Positions 42,961-53,081 of a stretch of DNA of 64,000 nt are shown here, in pieces. Source of the DNA: Patiria miniata (Eukaryota > Echinodermata > Asteroidea > Valvatida > Asterinidae). The stretch lies in assembly GCF_015706575.1 (NCBI RefSeq), contig NW_024037048.1, forward strand, positions 16,881,512 through 16,945,511. Reading direction: 5' to 3'. The notes beneath the pieces were generated by a model. That model made no database searches and was not told the DNA's origin. It saw only the letters and a program-made list of their open reading frames with translations. The position numbers and the translations under genes were made by a program. Positions within the stretch are counted from its first letter, which is position 1; the number at the start of each line of letters is the position of its first letter.

Positions 42961-44565
42961 TGTAACCAGGTCGGGTTGCAGTACTTACTTTTCCCCGACT
43001 GGTTCCTTACTCCAGCATTATTTCATACCAAACTTTTGTAACTTCGTGTTTGTGTAGATTTACATGTGAGCAGCCATTGCGATCATGCTTTGTGCCTAGC
43101 GCCCTCTCGCGGCCAACTAAACTTTTTTTTAACAGCGCGCGCCGCCTAGATTTTTGCTAAACTATGCGATGGGCGTAGCGAGCGTGCAAGTTTTGCATTC
43201 CACCGCGCTTTGTTTAAGAGGAATAGTTGACATTCCGGGCGTTTCGGTATAGTTTTCTTGTAGGGCTAGCTGCGGAATATTGTTGATTTCGATCCAACAT
43301 CTTGTTGCGAGCAGACCATCTATTACGAGCGCTTACACTCTCCACTTTTATTGAAATTTTGAGAGAGGCTCCCTATACTGCAGTAGAATAGTTTCATCTC
43401 TTTTTTTGCTGCTTCTACTTCGATTTTCACATCGGACACGGAGTAGGCATGAACGTAGATTTTCCCAAGTGGTGAGTAAATCCTTTGTCTGATATTTCAC
43501 ATTTTTATGCCTAAAACATTTTTATGCCTCAAACATTTTTATGCCTAAAATCTTTTTATGCCATCATTTATGAAACATTCTGGTCTTTTGTATGTTGGTT
43601 GATTGCCAGAATTTAAGGCCGTCAAAACGGACACGGCCGGAAATTTGCCTTGCGATCACGACTGATTATTAACTTTTGAAACAAATCTGTCGTCGTGATT
43701 TGCAAGTATTTTTTGAGAATGATTTTAATGATTCTCTATTTAATTCTTGCATGAGATGGCAAAAAGGATTTTTTGTTGACTTTATTTTATACTTTAAACA
43801 TTTCGGGTAAACACCGTCCATTTATTTTAACACAATCTCTTACTATTTTAATATTTTTCGGCATTTCGGAAAACAATGTTATTAAGCACTTTATTTTTGT
43901 GAACTTCAAATTTTCCTTTTGAAACGAACACAAATTGGAACTTATGAGCAACACAAGTACGCTAACTTCAACTTAAATTTTAGTGTTGCCATAATATTTA
44001 CGTTCTCATTTATCTTTTGAAATAGACTTTTCCCATTTCCCCAAAACTATCAGTTTTCTATTGCTATGATCATTCGGGAATTTGTTATTAGGGCATGGTA
44101 TTATATTCTGATTTCATTTTATAACATAACTTGGCGAATAATTCATTTCTATTTTTCGGATTTAAAATTACATTATATGTACATAAAATATCCATATTCT
44201 TGCATAATTGCCATTTAAATAATTCTCCATTTGGGCAACAGTCATTTTATGCCACAGTAATTCCCATAATTCATTAGACATTTATTGTTTTTATGCATTT
44301 CAGATTAATATCCTTGGAGCTACTTCATTAGCCATTTCCCTTTTGACTGTCGTTTTTATATACCCAACCAAGTTTCTAATATAATTCTTGTGTAAATATC
44401 TAATAATTTGTATATATTGTCTCTATTTGTATTATAAATAAAACCATTTCATATTTGTGAGACTACAGAAAGTTCGCTCTTCCCAAATCATTTTTTAGTG
44501 GAACCCCTCGGACATAAGGAGAGTGCCCCATTTTAACAAACTAAATTCCACTCTCCCCGGTTACA
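42961..44565. mobile_element. Solo LTR (fossil LTR retrotransposon)
   Basis: A 1,605-bp block begins TGTAACCAGG and ends CCCCGGTTACA, i.e. TG...CA ends with short inverted TGTAACC/GGTTACA. An AATAAA lies about 125 bp from the 3' end. No internal coding region or second LTR is present, so this is a solo LTR left by recombination. It sits at the left edge of the GGCC MITE only in unit 1; units 2 and 3 and copy A lack it. It is therefore younger than the unit amplification. Target duplication not clear. Family not assigned. Confidence 0.7.
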
Positions 44566-44569
44566 CTTA

Positions 44570-45230
44570 GACCAAAAAAAAATATTTGGTCTCTGGTCAG
44601 ACCAAAGTTCCGGAATTGACGCGGGGACGTGGCTTTTTTTTTTTTCAAGCTTGGATTGTACAGACAAGGCCAAGTTCAGGCAAGGACCATTAGTCGACTA
44701 GTGGTTGATTTGTGACGTACCTTACGCCTGCGCACTGATAGCAACGTGCGAACGTCTCTAGTCCAACGCTGGACAAAATGTCATCGCAAAACTTCTGGAT
44801 CCTGGCTCTCTGCTAGCGTTATGAATACGCACGGCTATTGGTTACCAGCAAAGCAACCAACCCCAGTAGGCTGGTTCCAAATAGTCGACTAGCGTAGTCA
44901 ATCACCGTCGACTAGACAGAGTTCAGGCAAACGTTAGTTAACCATTGGTCAACTATAGTCCTTGCGCGAACTTGGCCCAAGGTGGGGTACTATTTTGCTT
45001 TTTTGGTGTCCTCATGTACATTGGTGTCCTCCATAATTTGCCTTGGTGCTCTCGATGGTGCTCTCTAGCAATTTCCCATTCCTTGGTGCTCTTTGTTAAA
45101 AACAAATTGAGGAGATGTGGCAATAGAGGGCGCTGTCGGAACTACCGCGGAACATTTTGGAAAAAAAGATTGACGCGCATGATTAAAATTGACGCGCGTG
45201 CAGACCAGAGACCGACTTTTTTTTTTGGCC
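44570..45230. mobile_element. GGCC MITE (PIF/Harbinger-like), unit 1
   Basis: Ends (G)ACCAAAAAAAAA ... TCTCTGGTC and complement GACCAGAGACCGAC ... TTTTTTTGGCC form terminal inverted repeats of about 28 bp, followed by TAA. Compared with the empty site in copy A near 10641 (TATATCTAATAGAAAAC) the target is TAA. It contains GTCGACTA inverted words and one AATAGAGGGCGC motif. Non-autonomous. Confidence 0.75.
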
Positions 45231-45450
45231 TAATAGAAAACACCACACTTTTTGTTCTTGGTTGGCTTTATTATTTTGTTTCAGTGTCCTATTCATTTCA
45301 GGGAGCCTTTCAGAGATCTCTCAGGTTATTCTGGATGGCTGCATGTCTAAGGAAACACTTGTTTTATGTCAAAGGGAAATAATGCTCTGTATCATTTTTG
45401 TTTGTGAACCCCCCCCCCCCACCTCCGCCCCCACCCTCCACCACCCCCAG

Positions 45451-45770
45451 GCTTGACCCTACTCATCCCTCACCTCATCTCCATGAAATCCAACTGGGAG
45501 AAATGCAAGCTGCACGTCTTTGCCACCACGAGCAAGAAGGAGCAAATGGACAGGGAGAAGATGAACATGGCCAACATGCTCAGCAAGTTCCGCATCAACT
45601 GCTCGGACGTGGAGGTCATCCCGGACCAGAACAAGAAGCCCAAGAAGTAGAGCCTGAGACGGTTCAATGAGCTGTCCAAACCCTGGATGCTGGATGAGGA
45701 AGCAGGCGAGACCACAGAGAAGTTTACTTGGAAGATCAGCAAGGAAGAAGTCACTACGCTCAACAAGAAG
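45451..45770 (+). pseudogene. SLC12A: SLC12A-like exon ii, unit 1 (copy B)
   Basis: Acceptor CCCCCAG. It encodes (G)LTLLIPHLISMKSNWEKCK, LHVFATTSKKEQMDREKM, NMANMLSKFRINCSDVEVIP and DQNKKPKK, then a TAG stop, then in the same frame SLRRFNELSKPWMLDEEAGE, TTEKFTWKISKEEVTTLNKK. This is the NKCC/NCC C-terminal domain (family GLTLLLPYLLTNRRKW.KCKIRVF). The TAG at the same codon in all three B units indicates a shared ancestral lesion (or, less likely, read-through). Confidence 0.8.
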
Positions 45771-46006
45771 GTAGAATCTCCCTCTAGAGCTCAAGCATCC
45801 CCGCCCCCTCCACAGAGAAAACTATAAACGAGGGCCTTTTGGGCGCCATCGTGGCTTATAAATGCTGGTACCAAATACACGATAACCAGCATGAGTGAAC
45901 CAGTGAAGTGTCCCTCATTCCGGCTTCTGCTTGTTTGACTATAAAGCGCCCTCTTTTGTCCATGCATGGAGACAATACACTTAGAGCTCTTCCCAGTACC
46001 CACCTA

Positions 46007-46415
46007 ACGGAAGATGGATAGTGCCACTCAATGAGTGTGAATATTTTTTCGTTGGTGCATGTGAAAAATTATTTTTTTGTACAGCGGCCGCCACTTATTA
46101 TGTGGCGGCCGTCAGATAATAAGTGGCGGCCGCTGTACAAACACAAAATATATTCACACTTTTTTACGTGGCGGCTGCCACTTATTATCCGGCGGCCGCC
46201 ACATAAAAAAGTGTGAATATATTTTTTTTTGTTCGTGTGTAAATATTTTTTTTGTACAGCCGCTGCCACTTATTGTGACGACTTATGTAGCGGCCGCCAA
46301 TTATTATTTCGCGGCCGCCACATAATAAGTGGCGGCCGCTGTACAAAAAAAAATATTCCCACACGCACCAAAGAAATATATTCACACTCATTGAGTGGCA
46401 CTATCTGTCTTCCGT
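46007..46415. mobile_element. GCGGCCGC palindrome MITE, unit 1 (409 bp)
   Basis: Inverted ends ACGGAAGA..GATAGTGCCACTC continue through AATGAGTGTGAATAT. The interior is a mosaic of GTGGCGGCCGCCAC and ACTTATTAT words in both orientations, six or more GGCGGCCGC-type sites. Copy A (near 11355) lacks it. A shorter relative is at 48537-48770. Flanks suggest a 5-6 bp target resembling ACTTTA. Confidence 0.7.
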
Positions 46416-46691
46416 AACTTAACGCGTAGTACCTAGTTTTTGTGATTTCAACATACAGGGTGAGCAGAATAGACTTTGCGGAATGAATTTTGATGAACAG
46501 TTTGAGTAAAATGCAAGCAGGTCTTTAAAGAATTAAGTCAAAGTTGCAAAATGTATAACAAGATCATTAAACCAGATTTGTCCAGGTTTCTCGCTTTTTT
46601 CAGCACTAACGTTGGTCTTTTCCAAGACCTGGACACAATTTATTTAGATCAAATGCATTCAAACTTTCCTTCCTGATGGGTTTCCGTCTAG
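46416..46691. repeat. Tandem junction between SLC12A-like units 1 and 2
   Basis: At about 46453-46475 sequence equivalent to copy A 11370 (GTGATTT) passes directly into sequence equivalent to copy A 10107 (GACTTTGCGGAATGAATTTT). This marks the breakpoint of the local tandem duplication. Confidence 0.7.
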
Positions 46692-46837
46692 ATTGGTGGG
46701 TTGGGTAAGATCAAGACCAACACAATCATCAAGGAGCTCTCCAAACCCTGGATGCTGGATGAGGAAGCAGCCTGGAGACCACGGAGAAGTTTCCTTGGAA
46801 GATCAGCAAGGAAGAAGTCACCACGCTCAAAGAGAAG
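46692..46837 (+). pseudogene. SLC12A: SLC12A-like fused exon i, unit 2 (copy B)
   Basis: Same fused structure (IGGLGKIKTNTII joined to KELSKPWMLDEEA with the shared frame break); splice sites kept. Confidence 0.65.
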
Positions 46838-47087
46838 GTAGAATCTCCTCCTTGCGCTCAAGCACCCCCCCCCTTCTATAGTGAAAACTATAAACTTTAT
46901 TTTTGTTTTTGTGTAAGTTGGTCAGAAGTGCAGAATGATTCACATGTTAACTAATGCATGCAAAATAGAGAAAAAAAGTAAATTTTAATGACTATCATCC
47001 CACCTTATATTTTTAGGCTATAGAAATGTCAAACCCCCCAAAACAGTTTTTTACCTACCCTACCACACAGTTGTTTTTTATATGTAA

Positions 47088-47750
47088 GGCCAAAAAAAAA
47101 AAATTTCGGTCTCTGGTCAGACCAAAGTTCCGGAATTGACGCGGGGACGCGGCTTTTTTTTTTCAAGCTTGGATTGTACAGACAAGGCCAAGTTCGGGCA
47201 AGGACCATTAGTCGACTAGTGGTTGATTTGTGACGTACTTTACGCCTGCGCACTGATAGCAACGTGCGAACGTCTCTAGTCAAACGCTGGTCAAAATGTC
47301 ATCGCAAAACTTCTGGATCCTGGCTCTCTGCTAGCGTTATGAATACGCACGGCTATTGGTTACCAGCGAAGCAACCAACCCCAGTAGGCTGGTTCCAAAT
47401 AGTCAACTAGCGTAGTCAATCACCGTCGACTAGACAGAGTTCGGGCAAACGTTAGTTAACCATTGATCAACTATAGTCCTTGCGCGAACTTGGCCCAAGG
47501 TGGGGTACTATTTTGCTTTTTTGGTGTCCTCATGTACATTGGTGTCCTCCATAATTTGCCTTGGTGCTCTCAATGGTGCTCTCTAGCTATTTCCCATTCC
47601 TTGGTGCTCTTTGGTAAAAAAAAAATTGAGGAGATGCGGCAATAGAGGGCGCTGTCGGAGCTACCGCGAAACATTTTGGAAAAAAAAGATTGACGTGCAT
47701 GATTAAAATCGACGCGCGCGCCGCCCAGAGACCGACTTTTTTTTTTGGCC
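47088..47750. mobile_element. GGCC MITE (PIF/Harbinger-like), unit 2
   Basis: The best-preserved copy. GGCCAAAAAAAAAAAATTTC then GGTCTCTGG at the left and CCAGAGACCGAC ... GGCC at the right, with exact TAA on both sides (47085-47087 and 47751-47753). Copy A keeps the single TAA at its empty site. Length 663 bp. GGCC ends and TAA duplication fit PIF/Harbinger. Confidence 0.82.
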
Positions 47751-47979
47751 TAATAGAAAACACCACACTTTTTGTTCTTGGTTGGCTTTATTATTTTGTT
47801 TCAGTGTCCTATTCATTTCAGGGAGCCTTTCAGAGATCTCTCGGGTTATTCTGGATGGCTGCATGTCGAAGGAAACACATGCTTTATGTCAAAGGGAAAT
47901 AATGCTCTGTATAATTTTTGTTTGTGAACCCCCCCCCCTCAGCCCCCACCTCCCACCACCTACCCCCCCCCCCCCCCAG

Positions 47980-48298
47980 GCTTGACCCTACTCATCCCAA
48001 CCTCATCTCCTTGAAATCCAACTGGGAAAAATGCAGGCTGCGCATCTTTGGCGCCACGGGCAAGAAGGAGCAAATGGACAGGGAGAAGATGAACATGTCC
48101 AACATGCTCAGCAAGTTCCGCATCAACTGCTCGGACGTGGAGGTCATCCCGGACCTGAACAAGAAGCCCAAGGAGTAGAGCCTGAGACGGTTCAAGGAGC
48201 TGTCCAAACCCTGGATGCTGGATGAGGAAGCAGGGGAGACCATGGAGAAGTTTCCTTGGAAGTTCAGCAAGGAAGAAGTCACTACGCTCAACGAGAAG
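47980..48298 (+). pseudogene. SLC12A: SLC12A-like exon ii, unit 2 (copy B)
   Basis: Encodes (G)LTLLIPTS-frame variant LDPTHPNLISLKSNWEKCRL, RIFGATGKKEQMDREKMNMS, NMLSKFRINCSDVEVIPDLN and KKPKE, then TAG, then SLRRFKELSKPWMLDEEAGE, TMEKFPWKFSKEEVTTLNEK. It begins after a variable C tract and AG. Shared stop as in unit 1. Confidence 0.78.
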
Positions 48299-48536
48299 GT
48301 AGAATCTCCTTCTTGCGCTCAAGCACCCCCCCCCCTTCCACAGAGAAAACTATAAACGAGGGCCATTTGGGCGCCATCGTGGCTTATAAATGCTGGTACC
48401 AAATACACGATAACCAGCATGAGTGAACCAGTGAAGTGTCCCTCATTCCGGCTTCAGCTTGTTTGACTATAAAGCGCCCTCTTTTGTCCATGCATGGAGA
48501 CAATACACTTAGAGCTCTTTCCAGTATCCACTTTAT

Positions 48537-48770
48537 ACGGAAGACGGATAGTGCCACTCAATGAGTGTGAATACATTTTTTTTGGTGCGTGTGAAAATAT
48601 TTTTTTTTTTGCACACCGGCCGCCACTTATTATGTGGCGGCCGCCAGATAATAAGTGGCGGCCGCCACATAAGTCGTCATAATAAGTGGCGGTCGCTGTA
48701 CAAAAAAATATTTTCACACGCACCAAAAAAATATATTCACACTCATTGAGTGGCACTTTCTGTCTTCCAT
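48537..48770. mobile_element. GCGGCCGC palindrome MITE, unit 2 (234 bp)
   Basis: Same ends as 46007-46415 (ACGGAAGACGGATAGTGCC and complement). The interior has fewer GTGGCGGCCGCCA/ACTTATTAT words. The length difference shows that the interior repeats expand or contract. Confidence 0.7.
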
Positions 48771-48989
48771 AACTTAACGCTTTGTCCCTGGTTTTTGTGA
48801 TTTTAAGTCCAGTCTTGCAATATCTTTAATTGCGTCAACCTTTGACATTCTGGTGGGTGATTTTTCAAAAATGAGTATTGATCACTTTCAGTGGAAATTG
48901 AACAACTCATAATTAGTTCATTTTCTTTGCCAAGTGGAACTCGACATATTAAACATCAATATTCCAGTCCATTTTCCACCTAAAATCTT

Positions 48990-49497
48990 TGGTCTTCTTC
49001 ATAATTCCCTTCTAAAAAAAATCCTCCTAGCCAAGATAGTTAGTCTCTTTCATAAATTCCCTCTAAAAATGTCCTTTTAGCCAAGATGGTTAGTCTTCTC
49101 CATAAATCCCTTCTAAAACAAATATCTTCCTAAACCATGATGGTTCCTCTCCTCCATAATTCCCTTCTAAAAAATATTCTCCTAGCCAAGATGGTTAGTC
49201 TCCTCTGTACTTCCCTCCTAAAAAAATATCCTCCAAGCCAATATGGTTAGTTTCCTCCTTAATACCCTTCTAAATGATACCCTTCTCAAAATTTCCTCCT
49301 AGCCAAGATGGTAGTCTCCTCCATAATTTCCTTCTAAAAAAAAACACCCTCCGAACCAAGCTGGTTATAGTCTCCTCCATAGTTCCCTTCTAAAAAAAAT
49401 ATCCTCCTAGCCAAGATGGTTAGTCTCCTCCACAATTCCTTTCTAAAAAATATCCTCCTAACCAAGATGGTTAATCTACTCCATAATAAAAATATCC
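48990..49497 (-). repeat. Satellite array, inverted relative to 20582-22668
   Basis: About ten units of CCATAATTCCCTTCTAAAAA ATATCCTCCTAGCCAAGATG GTTAGTCTCCT, the reverse complement of the 51-bp satellite at 20582-22668 (GGAGACTAACCATCATGGCT etc.). It lies between SLC12A-like units 2 and 3. Confidence 0.85.
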
Positions 49498-49839
49498 TGA
49501 ACTACCAATACTTATGGTCGTCTTCTCAGTAATTCGCTTAAAACAAGTCTGAGTCTTGCGCGTAACTTTTACACACCTGTCCCAAGTTCTTTCCACTGAC
49601 TATCCCTATTGCCGAGTATGATATATGTCTATATCTTTTATAAATAGTCATGCTCATTCAAAGGCATATTCATAGAAAGGTGGAAATCTCCTTGCTGCCA
49701 CGGTGTCAGATTTAACATTTGGTATACCGTGAGGTATATCTAGGTTGTGTTAACTTCAGGTTAATTACTCCGATCTTAACGATAACCAAGTTAACGATCA
49801 TTAAATAACAATTGACTGTTTTTTTTTCTTTTTCTGAAG

Positions 49840-50025
49840 GCTGGTACAAGGACAAGATTTTGCCCAAGATGGAGTTCTGTGCTGTTGGTTGGGTAAGATC
49901 AAGACCAACACAATCATCAAGGAGCTCTCCAAACCCTGGATGCTGGATGAGGAAGCAGCCTGGAGACCACGGAGAAGTTTCCTTGGAAGATCAGCAAGGA
50001 AGAAGTCACCACGCTTAAAGAGAAG
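49840..50025 (+). pseudogene. SLC12A: SLC12A-like fused exon i, unit 3 (copy B), with longer 5' end
   Basis: After TTTCTGAAG the sequence reads GWYKDKILPKMEFCAV, not found in the other units. It plausibly corresponds to the NKCC segment before GLGKIKPNT (pattern W..K.KIKAFY..V). It then enters KIKTNTIIKELSKPWMLDEE A in a different frame. The 5' part may be a remnant of the original exon order. Confidence 0.55.
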
Positions 50026-50279
50026 GTACAATCTCCTCCTTGCGCTCAAGCACCCCCCCCCCCACCTCCTATAGTGAAAACTATAAACTTTATTTTTGTT
50101 TTTGTGTAAGTTGGTCAGAAGTGCAGAATGATTCACATGTTAACTAATGCATGCAAAATAGAGAAGAAAAGTGGATTTTAATGACTATCATCCCACCTTA
50201 TATTTTTAGGCTATAGAAATGTCAAAACCCCCAAAACCGATTTTTACCTACCCTACCACACAGTTGTTTCTTATATGTA

Positions 50280-50960
50280 GACCAAAAAAAAATATTTGGT
50301 CTCTGGTCAGACTAAAGTTCCGGAATTGACGCGGGGACGCTGCTTTTTTTTATTTTTTTTTTTTTTTTTTTTTCAAGCTTGGATTGTACAGACAAGGCCA
50401 ATTTCGGGCAAGGACCATTAGTCGACTAGTGGTTGATTTGTGACGTACCTTACGCCTGCGCACTAATAGCAACGTGCAAACGTCTCTAGTCAAATGCTGG
50501 TCAAAATGTCATCGCAAAACTTCCGGATCCTGGCTCTGTGCTAGCGTTATGAATACGCACGGCTATTGGCTACCAGCGAAGCAACCAACCCCAGTAGGCT
50601 GGTTCCAAATAGTCGACTAGCGTAGTCAATCACCGTCGACTAGACAGAGTTCAGGTAAACGTTAGTTAACCATTGGTCAACTATAGTCCTTGCGCGAACT
50701 TGGCCCAAGGTGGGGTACTATTTTGCTTTTTGGTGTCCTCATGTACATTGGTGTCCTCCATAATTTGCCTTGGTGCTCTCGATTGTGCTCTCTAGCAATT
50801 TCCCATTCCTTGGTGCTCTTTGTTAAAAAAAAATTGAGGAGATGCGGCAATAGAGGGCGCTGTCGGAGCTACCGCGAAACATTTTGGGAAAAAAAGATTG
50901 ACGCGCATGATTAAAATCGACGCGCGCGCCGACCAGAGACCGATTTTTTTTTTTTTGGCC
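50280..50960. mobile_element. GGCC MITE (PIF/Harbinger-like), unit 3
   Basis: As units 1 and 2; left end worn (GACCAAAAAAAAATATTTGG), a T-rich expansion at 50343-50373, right end GGCC followed by TAA. Confidence 0.75.
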
Positions 50961-51151
50961 TAATAGAAAACACCACACTTTTTGTTCTTGGTTGGCTTTA
51001 TTATTTTGTTTCAGTGTCCTATTCATTTCAGGGAGCCTTTCAGAGATCTCTCAGGTTATTCTGGATGACTGCATGTCGAAGGAAACACATGCTTTATGTC
51101 AAAGGGAAATAATGCTCTGTATAATTTTTGTTTGTGAACCCCCCCCCCCAG

Positions 51152-51468
51152 ATTGACCCTACTCATCCCAACCTCATCTCCTTGAAATCCAACTGGGAGA
51201 AATACAGGCTGCACGTCTTTGCCGCCACTGCAAGAAGGAGCAAATGGACAGGGAGAAGATGAACATGGCCAACATGCTTAGCCAGTTCCGCATCAACTGC
51301 TTGGACGTGGAGGTCATCCCGGACCTGAACAAGAAGCCCAAGGTGTAGAGCCTGAGACAGTTCAAGGAGCTGTCCAAACCCTGGATGCTGGATGAGGAAG
51401 CAGGGGAGACCACGGAGAAGTTTCCTTGGAAGATCAGCAAGAAAGTAGTCACTACGCTCAACGAGAAG
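51152..51468 (+). pseudogene. SLC12A: SLC12A-like exon ii, unit 3 (copy B)
   Basis: Encodes DPTHPNLISLKSNWEKYRLH VFAAT then a local frame slip, KEQMDREKMNMANMLSQFRI NCLDVEVIPDLNKKPKV and TAG, then SLRQFKELSKPWMLDEEAGE TTEKFPWKISKKVVTTLNEK. The conserved splice pair continues to exon iii. Confidence 0.75.
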
Positions 51469-51936
51469 GTAGAATCTCCTTCTTGCGTTTAAGCAACCCC
51501 CCCCCCCCTCCACAGAGAAAACTATAAACGAGGGCCTTTTGGGAGCAATCGTGGCTTATAAATGCTGGTACCAAATACACGATAACCAGCATGAGTGAAC
51601 CAGTGAAGTGTCCCTCATTCCGGCTTCTGCTTGTTTGACTATAAAGCGCCCTCTTTTGTCCATGCATGGAGACAATACACTTCAAGCTTTCCCAGTGTCC
51701 ACTTTACGCTAAGTCCCTGGTTTGTGTGATTTTAAGTCCAGTCTTGCAACATCTGTTAATTGGGTCCAACCTTTGACATTCTGGAGGCTGATTTTCAATA
51801 ATGAGATCGATCACTTTCAATCCATTTTCCGTACTACTCTCAGTTCATTTGATTTGCCAAGTGCATGGAACTTGACTTTAGTAAACATCAATAAATCACG
51901 ACATTTTTTCGCCTGAAATCTTTTTTTTTCTTTCAG

Positions 51937-52004
51937 ACCAACAGACAGATGCGAATCCGTGAATTGCTTCTCCAACATTCCCAGGAGGCTCAGCTCATTG
52001 TCAT
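51937..52004 (+). pseudogene. SLC12A: SLC12A-like exon iii (copy B)
   Basis: Encodes TNRQMRIRELLLQHSQEAQL IV(M); closer to the NKCC pattern (LNELLKEHS) than copy A at HS. Acceptor TTTCAG, donor CAT|GTAAGT. Phase joins to exon iv. Confidence 0.72.
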
Positions 52005-52163
52005 GTAAGTACAAACCGGCGATAATGGCCACTATCGGACAATTAACCTATCACGGTGGAATTGCGTCAACGCAGCTTGTAAAATATTGTCTAAACATGA
52101 TATACAAATGGACGCAGAACGCCAAAATCTGAGACAAACAAAAGTTAACGTACAAAATTCCAT

Positions 52164-52339
52164 GAGCCGTTTCGCGGATACCGCCATCTTTGAAATGGGT
52201 GGGGGGGGGCATTACATTGAAAAGTCATGCCATCATTCTCAGCTACAGTTGCATGATGAGATGTATTTTCATTTTAATGCCCCCCCCCCCCCCCCCGAAA
52301 AAAAAATAATTCAAAGATGGCGGTATCAGCGAAAAGGCT
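52164..52339. mobile_element. Short inverted-repeat MITE in SLC12A-like intron (copy B)
   Basis: Counterpart of 11813-11975, with a longer C run. Confidence 0.55.
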
Positions 52340-52751
52340 TATAGAGTTGTCTAAGGGGCGTGGTTAACTCGCAAACGGCGGTAGGTCAATGGGTGGCGCT
52401 TTTCATGGCGGCACAATTGCTGACGTTTACACGAAATACCAACAATTCTTGAAAAGCAGCTGGCGAAACAAGAAACTTTTTAAAGAAAACTAAGGACACT
52501 TGTGTAAAAACTAAAAGTTACTTGTGTAAAAAGGGCACTCTTTACAGAATACTCGGGAGGGGGGGGGGGGTGTTAACCGCTGGTGCAAAAAATGGGGGCG
52601 GGGTGAGCAATAGATCTAACAGTGCTTGTGACCCAGTCTGACTGAGCTACTGTGGTCACCTGATCAAAAGTGGTGATCTGATTGGCCAATGTGCACTGTT
52701 GATTGACATGCAGGAAGGGTCCATTATAACCTTTTCTTTGATTTCTTGCAG

Positions 52752-53081
52752 GAGTCTACCTATTCCCAGGAAGCGTACTTGTTCAGCTTACATGTACATG
52801 TGCTGGCTGGAGACATTATCCAAGGATATGCTGTCAGCAGGGATGCCAAATATGGCATCCAAATACAAGTCAATACAAAGAAATTCACTTGAAATGATAA
52901 AGTGACAAAGGACAATTCCAACCAGTTGAAAGACCCTCGTCACTTGAATGGAATTTGTGCTTTGTTTTGATTGATTTCGTTGAGATTGTTTCTTTACCAT
53001 CTAACGGGCTCACACTTTCACTGATGTTTTCAAAGTGAGTTTCTTGAATGCAATCAAGTAATGCTGATTAAGAACAATAAA
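52752..53081 (+). pseudogene. SLC12A: SLC12A-like terminal exon with poly(A) signal (copy B)
   Basis: (M)SLPIPRKRTCSAYMYMCWLE, TLSKDMLSAGMPNMASKYKS, IQRNSLEMIK and stop at 52903-52905; 14 residues longer than copy A. The normal NKCC end is not present in either. AATAAA at 53076-53081. The exon is well preserved in both copies, so a shortened transcript ending here cannot be excluded. Confidence 0.7.

Noticed and set aside
44945-45382. 145-codon open frame (and relatives at 47463 and 50690)
   Set aside because: Runs across the GGCC MITE and into an intron; repeated only because the MITE is repeated.
46069-46417. Open frames rich in GGRHLLSGGRHIISGGR
   Set aside because: Translation of GCGGCCGC-ACTTATTAT repeats in both directions.
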